Assembly: GCA_028291305.1 (NCBI GenBank)
Contig: JAQGII010000437.1
Location: forward strand, 1-6,392
DNA: 6,392 nucleotides
Reading direction: 5' to 3'
Origin: Caulobacteraceae bacterium
GTDB lineage: Bacteria; Pseudomonadota; Alphaproteobacteria; Caulobacterales; Caulobacteraceae
The notes beneath the pieces were generated by a model. That model was not told the origin of the DNA. It did not search any database and saw only the letters and a program-made list of their open reading frames with translations. Below are positions 1 to 5,885 of this stretch, piece by piece. How positions within the stretch are numbered: the stretch's first letter is position 1; each line of letters begins with the position of its first letter. The translations under genes and the position numbers were made by a program.

Positions 1-1520
1 CGCAGGGCCAACTCCACCCGCTGCGTCACGAAGTCCGGATACTGGTTCTCCGCGAAATACTCGCCGTAGGTGAGATGGGTGGTCCAGTTGATGTCGTTCA
101 GGACCCTCCCCTCCGCGCCGCCCGACAGCCGGAAGGTGTGGAAATAGTCTTGGAGCTTGGTCGCGCCGCCGGTGATGGGGTTTCCGCCCAGGCCCAGGGC
201 CTGCCAGGTTGCGCTTGTGTTCACCCCGTTGGTCAGGAGGGCGGCGTATTGGGCCGCGGTCAGGCCCAGCTGGGCGGCGCTGTAGCGGGACGTCAGGTCC
301 CGCAGGCCCGGGTTGCTGCCCGGGATGTAGTAGGTCGTGGCCACGCCGGGATAGACCTTGCTGCCGGTGGGATTGAACAGGTACGGATTATTGACGCCGC
401 CGTCGTCCGCCAGGGTCGGGAAGTAGATCGGGCTGCTGTTCTCCGGCGAGTACCGGCTGCTGGGAACGCTGGTCATGGCGTACCAGGCGTCGAAGTGCAG
501 CTTGATGTCATCGGTGAGCTGGTAGTTCGCCTCGCCGTAGAGCTGAGCGCGATCCGTCTGGTCGATCAGGTTGAAATAGGGCGCCCGGGACTGATAGCAG
601 ATCGGCGCGGCGCCGGCAGATGGGATCGCCACGGAGAGCGGCGACAGGATGCCGCCCAGACCCGAACAGCCCGGGTCGGTGAAGCTAGTAGCGCTGGCCG
701 AGCCCGGCGTGACGAGCGTGTATGGGCCCGCGTTGCTGCTTCTGACGTAGTTCTGGGGATTGGTCAGGATCGGCTGGACCACCCAAGAGCGCGCGGTGGT
801 GGGCAATTGCGAGGTGTGGTTGTAGCCTACCGACAGCAGCACGTTGCCCTGATCGAACACCTTGCCCCAGTTGACGTGGCCGTTCCAGTTGCCCCCGGTG
901 GAGCCCGAAAGGTACTGATAGTCGGCGCCCACGTCGAAGCTGTTCAGGGTTTTGGAAGTGATGAAGTTGACCACGCCGGCGATGGCGTCCGAACCGTAGG
1001 CGGTGGAGCCCCCGTCCTTCAGGATCTCGACCCGGCCGACGGCCGCCAGAGGTACGGTGTTGACGTCTACCATGGTGAGCGCGGTCTGGAAGTAGGGCGC
1101 GATGCGCTGGCCGTTGAACAGCACCAGGGTTCGGTCGAAGCCGTTGGTGCTGGCGTTGCTGAGGCCGCGCAGGTTGATGTTGGCGGCGCCGACATAGCGG
1201 GCGCTCGAGGTCCCCTGGTTGTTGTCGCCGTTGTCGCCGCCGGTGACGTAGGGCAAGGACTTCACCAACTCCACCGGCGAGAGCGTGCCGCGATTGCGCA
1301 GGTCGGCCGCGTTGATTACATCCACCGCCACGGTGGTGTTCTTGGCTGTCCCGACGATGTGGGTCCCGGTGACGACCACCTCTTCGATCGCAGCGACCGG
1401 CGGCGGCGCCGGCGTGGCCGCCGCCGAAGCGGTGCCGCTCGATTGCGCATGAGCCTGCATGCCCGTCAAGGTAGAGGCGACGATAAACGCGCCAAAAATT
1501 GACTTGTTATTAATATTCAT
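1..1520 (-). CDS. TonB-dependent outer-membrane receptor, N-terminal part, cut by the window edge
   Basis: The frame stays open from an ATG at 1520 to the window edge, giving 506 whole codons with no stop; the C-terminal barrel strands lie outside. Residues 1-25 form a Sec signal peptide ending MQAHA before Gln26. A Pro/Ala linker leads to a TonB-box-like EEVVVTGTHI at 46-55. The plug domain follows: NINLRGL at 114-120, RTLVLFNGQRIAP at 130-142, and VEILKDGGSTAYGSDAIAG at 164-182, running into VVNF, the usual end of the plug. After about residue 190 the sequence alternates as in beta-barrel strands and loops. Cys285 and Cys308 probably form an extracellular-loop disulfide. The family imports siderophores, vitamins, sugars or other large solutes, powered by TonB-ExbB-ExbD; the substrate here is unknown. 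In-frame ATGs also exist at 1526 and 1529. I prefer 1520 because GGGG at 1533-1530 lies 9 nt upstream. The family call is secure; only the exact start is uncertain. Confidence 0.93.
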   Translation of the reverse strand, partial: MNINNKSIFGAFIVASTLTGMQAHAQSSGTASAAATPAPPPVAAIEEVVVTGTHIVGTAKNTTVAVDVINAADLRNRGTLSPVELVKSLPYVTGGDNGDNNQGTSSARYVGAANINLRGLSNASTNGFDRTLVLFNGQRIAPYFQTALTMVDVNTVPLAAVGRVEILKDGGSTAYGSDAIAGVVNFITSKTLNSFDVGADYQYLSGSTGGNWNGHVNWGKVFDQGNVLLSVGYNHTSQLPTTARSWVVQPILTNPQNYVRSSNAGPYTLVTPGSASATSFTDPGCSGLGGILSPLSVAIPSAGAAPICYQSRAPYFNLIDQTDRAQLYGEANYQLTDDIKLHFDAWYAMTSVPSSRYSPENSSPIYFPTLADDGGVNNPYLFNPTGSKVYPGVATTYYIPGSNPGLRDLTSRYSAAQLGLTAAQYAALLTNGVNTSATWQALGLGGNPITGGATKLQDYFHTFRLSGGAEGRVLNDINWTTHLTYGEYFAENQYPDFVTQRVELAL

Positions 1521-1651
1521 AACCATCATCCCCAATTGTTATTCTGTATTCGACGAAAATGTGCGAAAATAAGCGCCCATTACGAAATTATTTCTGATGT
1601 ATATTATGGTAATACTTTAGTTGAAACCTCCACGCCCAAGATACGGCAGAC
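1521..1651 (-). promoter_or_regulatory. AT-rich leader of the truncated receptor, with phased CGAAAAT repeats
   Basis: This is the gene-free DNA between the probable terminator and the receptor start. Seen on the plus strand: CGAAAAT at 1554-1560 and again at 1564-1570, exactly 10 bp apart, with a related CGAAATT at 1583-1589. GAAATTATTTC at 1584-1594 is an odd-centred palindrome, and GTATATTATGGTAATAC at 1599-1615 is an imperfect dyad. On the minus strand TTTCAA, 17 bp, TATACA is a weak sigma-70-like pair. A promoter and regulator site are expected here because a terminator precedes and a gene follows, but no element is decisive. I recognise no named operator. Confidence 0.3.
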
Positions 1652-1678
1652 AAAAAACGCCCACACCGACTGCGGCGT
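1652..1678 (-). terminator. Probable Rho-independent terminator after the complete receptor
   Basis: On the minus strand the arm ACGCC-G-CA (1678-1671) can pair with TGGGCGT (1663-1657), leaving one bulged G and a short loop. The pairing runs straight into six T residues (1657-1652). It lies about 70 bp after the receptor stop codon in the right orientation, so the two receptors are probably separate transcription units, or the second is only partly read through. The bulge makes the stem modest. Confidence 0.55.
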
Positions 1679-1691
1679 GTATTTATGAAGT

Positions 1692-1733
1692 CCAGCGAAC
1701 ACCACGCTGGCCAGGGCCAGGCAGCCGGCTGCC
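1692..1733. repeat. Cluster of three adjoining inverted repeats in the 3' region of the complete receptor
   Basis: Three GC-rich dyads lie end to end between the stop codon and the terminator. CCAGCG (1692-1697) and CGCTGG (1705-1710) pair around a 7-nt loop. CTGGCC (1707-1712) and GGCCAG (1715-1720) are separated by AG. GGCAGCCGGCTGCC (1720-1733) is a perfect 14-bp palindrome. They share bases, so not all can form at once. They could protect the 3' end of the mRNA, assist termination, or be a REP-like element; none is shown. Confidence 0.5.
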
Positions 1734-1745
1734 GCATAGATAGTC

Positions 1746-4607
1746 CTAGAACTTGAAGCGCAGGCCGGCGGTGTAGTAGCGGCCGATGGTGTCGTCGCCG
1801 ACCACCGCAGGAATGCCGCCGCCCGGAGTGGTGGAGGCGGTCGACGGCGAGATGCGCGGCGCCTGATCCAACAGGTTGTCGACGATCAGGAAGACCTGCA
1901 TATCGTGGTCATGCGCCTTGAACCGGTAGGTCAAGCTCACGTCGTGGTAGTAGATCGCCGGCAGGCCAGGACCGCTGTAGACGAGCTGCGGATTGCCGCT
2001 GAGAACCAGTTTGCTGTAGTAGCGGGTCTGCCAGTCGAAGGTGAGCGGGCCGATCTTGTAGTCGACCGAACCGGAGACCCGCGTGGACGAAACACCCGGC
2101 ACCCCGGGCACACCCGCGACCCCCGCCCCGTTGACCAGCTGCGCGTCGGCGTAGGCCTTTGAGGCCAGCACCGGCTGATAGGTCAGCAGCAGCCTCAGGT
2201 CGACCCGGCCGGGCAGGCTTTTGCTGATGTCGGCCAGATCGATGTTGTAGCTGCTCTCCACGTCCACGCCGTGGGTGTAGGTCTTGGCGATGTTCAGGTT
2301 CTGGTTGTAGACCAGCGTCGGGAAGTTCGCGGCCGAGTGGTCGCTGAACGGCAGCGGCCGCACGATGGCGGCGCACAGCGCCGAGGCGCCGCCCGAATTC
2401 TCGCACTCCTGCAGCGTGGCTGCTTGCGACCCGCTGATCGTGCCGATGGCATTGTCGATGTTGATGTTGAAGTAGTCCACCGACACGCGGAAGCGCGGGA
2501 ACCAGGATGGCGAGTAGACCAGCCCGGCCGTCTCCGTCCGGGCGATTTCCGGCACCAGGTTGCGGTTGCCGCCGCCGATCTGGGTGGTCACGGCGACCTT
2601 GCCGGTGTGCGGATCGTTGAGGTTGACCAGCGAGACGGTGGTCCCCGAGTAGAGGTCGTTGAGGGTCGGGGCGCGGATATCGCGGGACTCGGTGAAGCGG
2701 AAGCGCAGGTCCTGGATCGGCTGGTAGTTCAGGCCGACCTTCCAAGTGGTGGCCGGGCCGCTGGAGCTGTAGTCCGTGTAGCGGACCGCGCCGTTGACTT
2801 CGAGCACCTTGGCCAGGGGCGCGTTCAGCAGCAGCGGGAACACCGTTTCGGCGCTGACTTCCCACACCGTGTTGGAGCCCTGTTGCGGGGACTGGGTCGC
2901 ATAGGCGTAGATGGTGGTCGGCGCCTGGCCCAGGCGGATGCCGGTCACGCTCGGCGCGATCAGCGGGTTGGCGTTGCTGGTCTCGGCGAAGCTCTGGGCG
3001 CGGTATTCGACGTTGAACGCGGTCGAGACCGGACCGGCCCAGTTGTCGAAGGGGGCGCCGGACAGGCTGGCGGCGAAGTCGTCGATCTTGTTCAGGGCTT
3101 CCCACTGGGTGTTGGTGTAGATGAAGGCCTTGGCTGCGGCGCTTTCATTGCCCGCGCCGAACAGATTGATCGGGGCGCATCCGGGATAGAGGCCCGGATT
3201 GGTGATGCTGACGCGGCAGACGATGTTGCCGCTGGTGTCCTTCACCGCGTCCAGGGCGGCGTACAGGTTGGGGTAGTTGATGTTGTTGGTGATGGTCGAG
3301 CGCACATGCGCTTCGCCGTGGGTATAGTAGGCATCCCAGACGAAGTTGCGGAAGGTCGTCCCGGTCATGCCCGCGGTGACGTTCATCGCGTTGGTCAGCT
3401 GATTGATCCTCGAATCCGCGGCCAGGTCGCGGTTCAGGCGGCTGATCGTGAAGCTGGGGGTCCCGGCGCTGGTCAGCTGCGCCTGCTCCGCTGGAGTCAG
3501 GAACGCGTTGCCGCTGTAGATGGTCGTGGGGATCGCCGGCGCGTTGGAATTCTTGAAGTCGAGCGTAGCCGCCTGCGACGCGGTCATCTGCACATAGCCG
3601 GTGACGGCGTCGCTGAACGCATACTCGAACCGCCCGAACCCTTGGTTGGTCTGCAGCGGCGGCGACAAGGACAGGCCGGTGTAGACGGCCCCGTCGCCGC
3701 CGATGGAGATGCCGTTCGTTTGCGTCGCCGCGCCCTTATCGAAGGGCCCCAGCGATCCGTTGCTGAGGAATTGCTGGCCGGAGAATGGCCCGCTGGTGGC
3801 CAGGCCCCCGAGCGAAGCGTTCGAGATATGCGAGTTGTTGATCAGAACGAACGGATTGGCCGCCGTGCCCGAGCCCACATAGACCGGGTTGGCCGCGGCC
3901 CAGCCGCGGACCGTGTGGCTGGTCATGCCGTCGTTTTGGTAGCGCTCGGCGCTCCAGATGAAGTGGCCGCGGTCGAACACCGGCGTACCGCCGGCCATGC
4001 CGAGCTTGTACGAGCGGGCGTCGGAGTGCGACGAGACGCCGTCCTGCACCTGCGCCTTGAAGCCGGTGAAGTGCTTGTCGAGGACGAAGTTGACCACGCC
4101 GGTGACCGCGTCCGAGCCGTACACCGCCGAGGCGCCGCCGGTGACCACGTCCACCCGCTGGACCAGCATCTGCGGCAGGGTGTTGGTGTCGACCTGGGCG
4201 TTGACCGCCGTCGGCGGAACCCGGCGGCCGTCCATCAGGATCAGGGTGCGGATGGCGCCGAACGAGCGCAGGTTGAGGAAGTTGCCGCCGTACACGTTGG
4301 GCACGCCGCCCGTGTTGCTCGCGCCGGTGCTGGTGGTCGAGCCGGCGAATTGCGGCAGCTTGTTCAAGGCTTCGGGGATGTTGGACGGGGTCGTCTGCTG
4401 CAGCTGCTCCACGGTGACCACGGTGATCGGCGTCGGGGCCGCGTAGCCGTCGCGGATGATGCGCGAGCCGGTGACCACCACCGTCTCAAGCGCCTGCGGC
4501 GCGCTGGCGCCCGTCGGAGGCGCTCCCGCCGGCGCCTGCTGGGCCATCGCGGAGCCGGCCATGACCAACAGGCTGGCGCCGCCGCACAGTGCAACTGAGA
4601 ACGTCAT
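1746..4607 (-). CDS. TonB-dependent outer-membrane receptor, complete (953 aa)
   Basis: This is a full-length TonB-dependent receptor of the large plug-plus-22-strand-barrel class. Residues 1-22 are a signal peptide ending GSAMA, with cleavage before Gln23-Gln24. LETVVVTGSRI at 40-50 is the TonB-box region. The plug shows FLNLRSFG at 110-117, RTLILMDGRRVPP at 120-132 and VDVVTGGASAVYGSDAVTG at 152-170, then VVNF. The barrel fills the rest and ends IGRYYTAGLRFKF, the terminal Phe being the usual BAM recognition residue. Cys464/Cys477 and Cys735/Cys745 are spaced like loop disulfides common in this class. It should sit in the outer membrane and import a ligand using TonB energy; the ligand is unknown. 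Length is normal for the family. One oddity is that the signal peptide has no Lys or Arg before its hydrophobic core, and an in-frame stop at 4625-4623 prevents any longer start. A same-strand paralogue follows 225 bp downstream. Confidence 0.96.
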   Translation of the reverse strand: MTFSVALCGGASLLVMAGSAMAQQAPAGAPPTGASAPQALETVVVTGSRIIRDGYAAPTPITVVTVEQLQQTTPSNIPEALNKLPQFAGSTTSTGASNTGGVPNVYGGNFLNLRSFGAIRTLILMDGRRVPPTAVNAQVDTNTLPQMLVQRVDVVTGGASAVYGSDAVTGVVNFVLDKHFTGFKAQVQDGVSSHSDARSYKLGMAGGTPVFDRGHFIWSAERYQNDGMTSHTVRGWAAANPVYVGSGTAANPFVLINNSHISNASLGGLATSGPFSGQQFLSNGSLGPFDKGAATQTNGISIGGDGAVYTGLSLSPPLQTNQGFGRFEYAFSDAVTGYVQMTASQAATLDFKNSNAPAIPTTIYSGNAFLTPAEQAQLTSAGTPSFTISRLNRDLAADSRINQLTNAMNVTAGMTGTTFRNFVWDAYYTHGEAHVRSTITNNINYPNLYAALDAVKDTSGNIVCRVSITNPGLYPGCAPINLFGAGNESAAAKAFIYTNTQWEALNKIDDFAASLSGAPFDNWAGPVSTAFNVEYRAQSFAETSNANPLIAPSVTGIRLGQAPTTIYAYATQSPQQGSNTVWEVSAETVFPLLLNAPLAKVLEVNGAVRYTDYSSSGPATTWKVGLNYQPIQDLRFRFTESRDIRAPTLNDLYSGTTVSLVNLNDPHTGKVAVTTQIGGGNRNLVPEIARTETAGLVYSPSWFPRFRVSVDYFNINIDNAIGTISGSQAATLQECENSGGASALCAAIVRPLPFSDHSAANFPTLVYNQNLNIAKTYTHGVDVESSYNIDLADISKSLPGRVDLRLLLTYQPVLASKAYADAQLVNGAGVAGVPGVPGVSSTRVSGSVDYKIGPLTFDWQTRYYSKLVLSGNPQLVYSGPGLPAIYYHDVSLTYRFKAHDHDMQVFLIVDNLLDQAPRISPSTASTTPGGGIPAVVGDDTIGRYYTAGLRFKF

Positions 4608-4610
4608 ATT

Positions 4611-4616
4611 CCCCCC
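4611..4616 (-). promoter_or_regulatory. Six-G run acting as ribosome binding site of the complete receptor
   Basis: On the minus strand AAAGGGGGG precedes the ATG at 4607 with only AAT between. It is the only Shine-Dalgarno-like stretch for this start. A homopolymer of six G next to a start codon is also a possible slippage site, discussed in the findings. Confidence 0.5.
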
Positions 4617-4658
4617 TTTGTATTAACTTTATTTTTCTTTGGCCTCACGGCCGTCTCG

Positions 4659-4679
4659 AATAATTACTTGGTTATTATT
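4659..4679. promoter_or_regulatory. 21-bp AT-rich imperfect palindrome, operator-like, upstream of the receptor
   Basis: AATAATTAC (4659-4667) and GTTATTATT (4671-4679) are inverted copies with one mismatch around TTG. The site lies about 50 bp before the receptor ATG, where a repressor would overlap a promoter. Size and AT content are compatible with metal-responsive repressor sites such as Fur-type operators, but the bases do not match a consensus I can name. Confidence 0.3.
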
Positions 4680-4693
4680 TTAATGAAACAGCA

Positions 4694-4714
4694 CAGAACT
4701 TACTGAAAGTTCTG
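4694..4714. repeat. Perfect 8-bp inverted repeat with 5-nt loop
   Basis: CAGAACTT (4694-4701) and AAGTTCTG (4707-4714) are perfect inverted copies around ACTGA. Letting one G bulge extends the stem with CAC/GTG at its base (4692-4694 with 4715-4717). On the plus strand five T residues follow at 4722-4726, after an 8-nt gap, so it would be only a weak plus-strand terminator. Its place about 90 bp before the receptor start fits a regulator site or leader hairpin equally well. Confidence 0.4.
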
Positions 4715-5042
4715 GTGAGAGTTTTTACCGCGCCCCATCACGAACGGTCACCGGAGTCCGGCTCCAAGGGTTTGGATTTTCGTAGTCAATCCCCCTCCGC
4801 ACGCATTTCAGCATTGCCCTCACGGGGGCTCCAGTCAAGCGCCCTGACCATATTGGCGGTCCGAAGAAGGAACGGGACGGCGCGGTCCAGCTTGCGCGCA
4901 CCCCCATCACCAGATTAACTGTCTAAAATATAAAGCTTTTTCAGCGTCATAGCGAAGTGACCCACCAAGCCTCGCTGGGTCTTCTTAATCTTGAAAACAG
5001 ACTTGTTCAGGAATTGCCCGTCGGCGCAGCTCAACCGAGCTG

Positions 5043-5148
5043 GCCGCTATCTTTAGCGCAGGTCCGCAACGCCCCAGCCATCCGCTCGACCGGGGCTTCC
5101 AATTCCGCCTTCAGCCTATCAACATCGCCGCTATCTTCCGGCGCGGGT
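5043..5148. repeat. Imperfect 21/22-bp direct repeat spanning the stop codon of the secreted protein gene
   Basis: Copy A at 5127-5148 covers the last codons and TAG of the gene; copy B at 5043-5063 lies 84 bp further downstream. Both begin with the identical 11-mer GCCGCTATCTT (plus strand). The remainder aligns with three mismatches and one gap, so 18 of 22 columns match. It may be the trace of a small duplication at the gene end, or chance. Confidence 0.4.
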
Positions 5149-5865
5149 GTAGCGGGTCTCGAAGGTCTTCAGGCCGCAGACGAACTCTTCGATCTTGATG
5201 TCGGGCCGCAGCGGCAGCACCGCCCGGACCGTCCACGGTTTGATGTACATGACCGGGTCGGTGACGGTGGCCACGATCTCCAGCGCCTTGCCGCCCTGCA
5301 CCTTGCGCAGGCGACGCTCCATCTGCAGGCTGTCGCTGTGCGGCAGTCCGTTGTCGTCCATCAAGGCGCCGTTGTTGAACAGGCTGGTGTCGACCACCAG
5401 AGTCGGGCCGTCCCAATGGCCGACCGCATAGCCCATGTAGGTCGGGTCGGCGTCGGGGTTGGGCTTCTCGTTCATGTAGACCCGTTCCCAGGCGTGGCTC
5501 CGTTCCCAGATCAGCACCACCGTATCGCCCTTCTGCACCACCTCCAGCGGATAGGGTTGCTGGAGCATGCGGGTGGGGCCGAACGGCAGGCAGGCGTCCA
5601 TGTTGAACCCGGCGGGTGGGATCTTGCTGGACGCCGCCTTGGCGGCGTTGGCGGCCAGCGCCGCCTTGCCTGCCGCGGTCAGCAGGATGGGGGAGCCGTC
5701 CACCGTGGTCAGGGCCTTGGCCGGGTGCTCGTTGAAGTAGACCCCCGACAGGTCCGTTGCGGGCGGCGCTTTGCCCTGGGCGTGGGCCGCGCCGGACACG
5801 CCCAACGCCGCCGCCGCCGCCGCCGCCGCCGTCAGAAGACGATGGACCATTCTTGTCTTGCGCAC
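5131..5865 (-). CDS. Secreted protein of an uncharacterised family, co-directional with the DUF6152-type gene
   Basis: I do not recognise a biochemical function. The GTG at 5865 is preferred: GGGGGAG (5878-5872) lies 6 nt upstream, the same spacing as at the neighbouring gene. The TTG at 5871 directly abuts that motif, and the ATG at 5850 has no good site. From the GTG the product is 244 residues. Residues 1-29 form a Sec signal peptide with a basic start (MRKTRMVHR), a core with eight consecutive Ala (13-20), and cleavage after AAHA. The mature part shows DLSGVYF near 38-44, an Ala-rich helix at about 63-80, GHWDGPTLVVDT at 149-160, NGLPHSD at 172-178 and DPVMYIKPWT at 203-212. Only two cysteines are present (92 and 230) and could form a disulfide. 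From memory, segments like GxWxGxTLVVDT, PHSD and KPWT recur in hypothetical exported proteins of proteobacteria and acidobacteria. It lies 20 bp after the DUF6152-type gene, so an operon is likely. Location is probably the periplasm. Confidence 0.85.
   Translation of the reverse strand: MRKTRMVHRLLTAAAAAAAALGVSGAAHAQGKAPPATDLSGVYFNEHPAKALTTVDGSPILLTAAGKAALAANAAKAASSKIPPAGFNMDACLPFGPTRMLQQPYPLEVVQKGDTVVLIWERSHAWERVYMNEKPNPDADPTYMGYAVGHWDGPTLVVDTSLFNNGALMDDNGLPHSDSLQMERRLRKVQGGKALEIVATVTDPVMYIKPWTVRAVLPLRPDIKIEEFVCGLKTFETRYTRAGR
5806..5829 (-). repeat. (GCG)8 microsatellite inside a signal peptide
   Basis: Eight consecutive GCG codons on the minus strand encode Ala13-Ala20 of the hydrophobic core of the secreted protein's signal peptide. 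Slippage would change core length in whole residues without a frameshift. Confidence 0.8.
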
Positions 5866-5871
5866 GATCAA

Positions 5872-5878
5872 CTCCCCC
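5872..5878 (-). promoter_or_regulatory. Ribosome binding site that selects the GTG start at 5865
   Basis: GGGGGAG on the minus strand ends 6 nt before GTG at 5865 and touches TTG at 5871 with no gap. This spacing argues for GTG rather than the longer TTG start. It sits in the 20-bp gap between the two genes. Confidence 0.65.
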
Positions 5879-5885
5879 GGCGTCT

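Larger units (their letters stand above)
4608..5130. other. Gene-free intergenic region of about 520 bp
   Basis: No convincing gene is seen here on either strand; the open frames of 60-70 codons at 4715-4918 lack a recognisable product or a good ribosome site. The part next to the receptor (4617-4726) is AT-rich and full of dyads, as expected for a promoter and leader. The middle (about 4727-4920) shows only small dyads such as CCGGAGTCCGG at 4751-4761. GACCCA (4959-4964) pairs with TGGGTC (4976-4981). CAGCTC-AACC-GAGCTG at 5027-5042 and CGCTA-TCTT-TAGCG at 5045-5058 are tandem short hairpins after the upstream operon. Neither is followed by a T tract on the minus strand, so they are poor intrinsic terminators. 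No transposase remnant or tRNA was recognised. Confidence 0.6.

Noticed and set aside
75..1502. 475-codon plus-strand open frame
   Set aside because: It is the antisense shadow of the truncated receptor, whose minus-strand frame carries the signal peptide, TonB box and plug motifs.
1909..3105. 398-codon minus-strand frame inside the receptor
   Set aside because: Arg/Pro/Gln-rich out-of-frame reading of the receptor gene; no independent start signal or recognisable motif.
2271..4598. 775-codon plus-strand open frame antisense to the complete receptor
   Set aside because: Its product is rich in Arg, Gly, Val and Asp with no recognisable domain or signal. The opposite strand encodes a complete receptor with all family motifs. 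Long antisense frames are common in GC-rich genes.
4725..4910. 61-codon minus-strand frame in the intergenic region
   Set aside because: No ribosome site, no recognisable motif, mixed composition and no continuity with either neighbour.
4959..4981. GACCCA/TGGGTC hairpin as terminator of the secreted-protein operon
   Set aside because: The loop is 11 nt, no T tract follows on the minus strand, and it lies about 150 bp after the stop codon.
5866..5871. TTG start at 5871 for the secreted protein (two residues longer)
   Set aside because: The Shine-Dalgarno GGGGGAG abuts this TTG with no spacer, whereas it lies 6 nt from the GTG at 5865.
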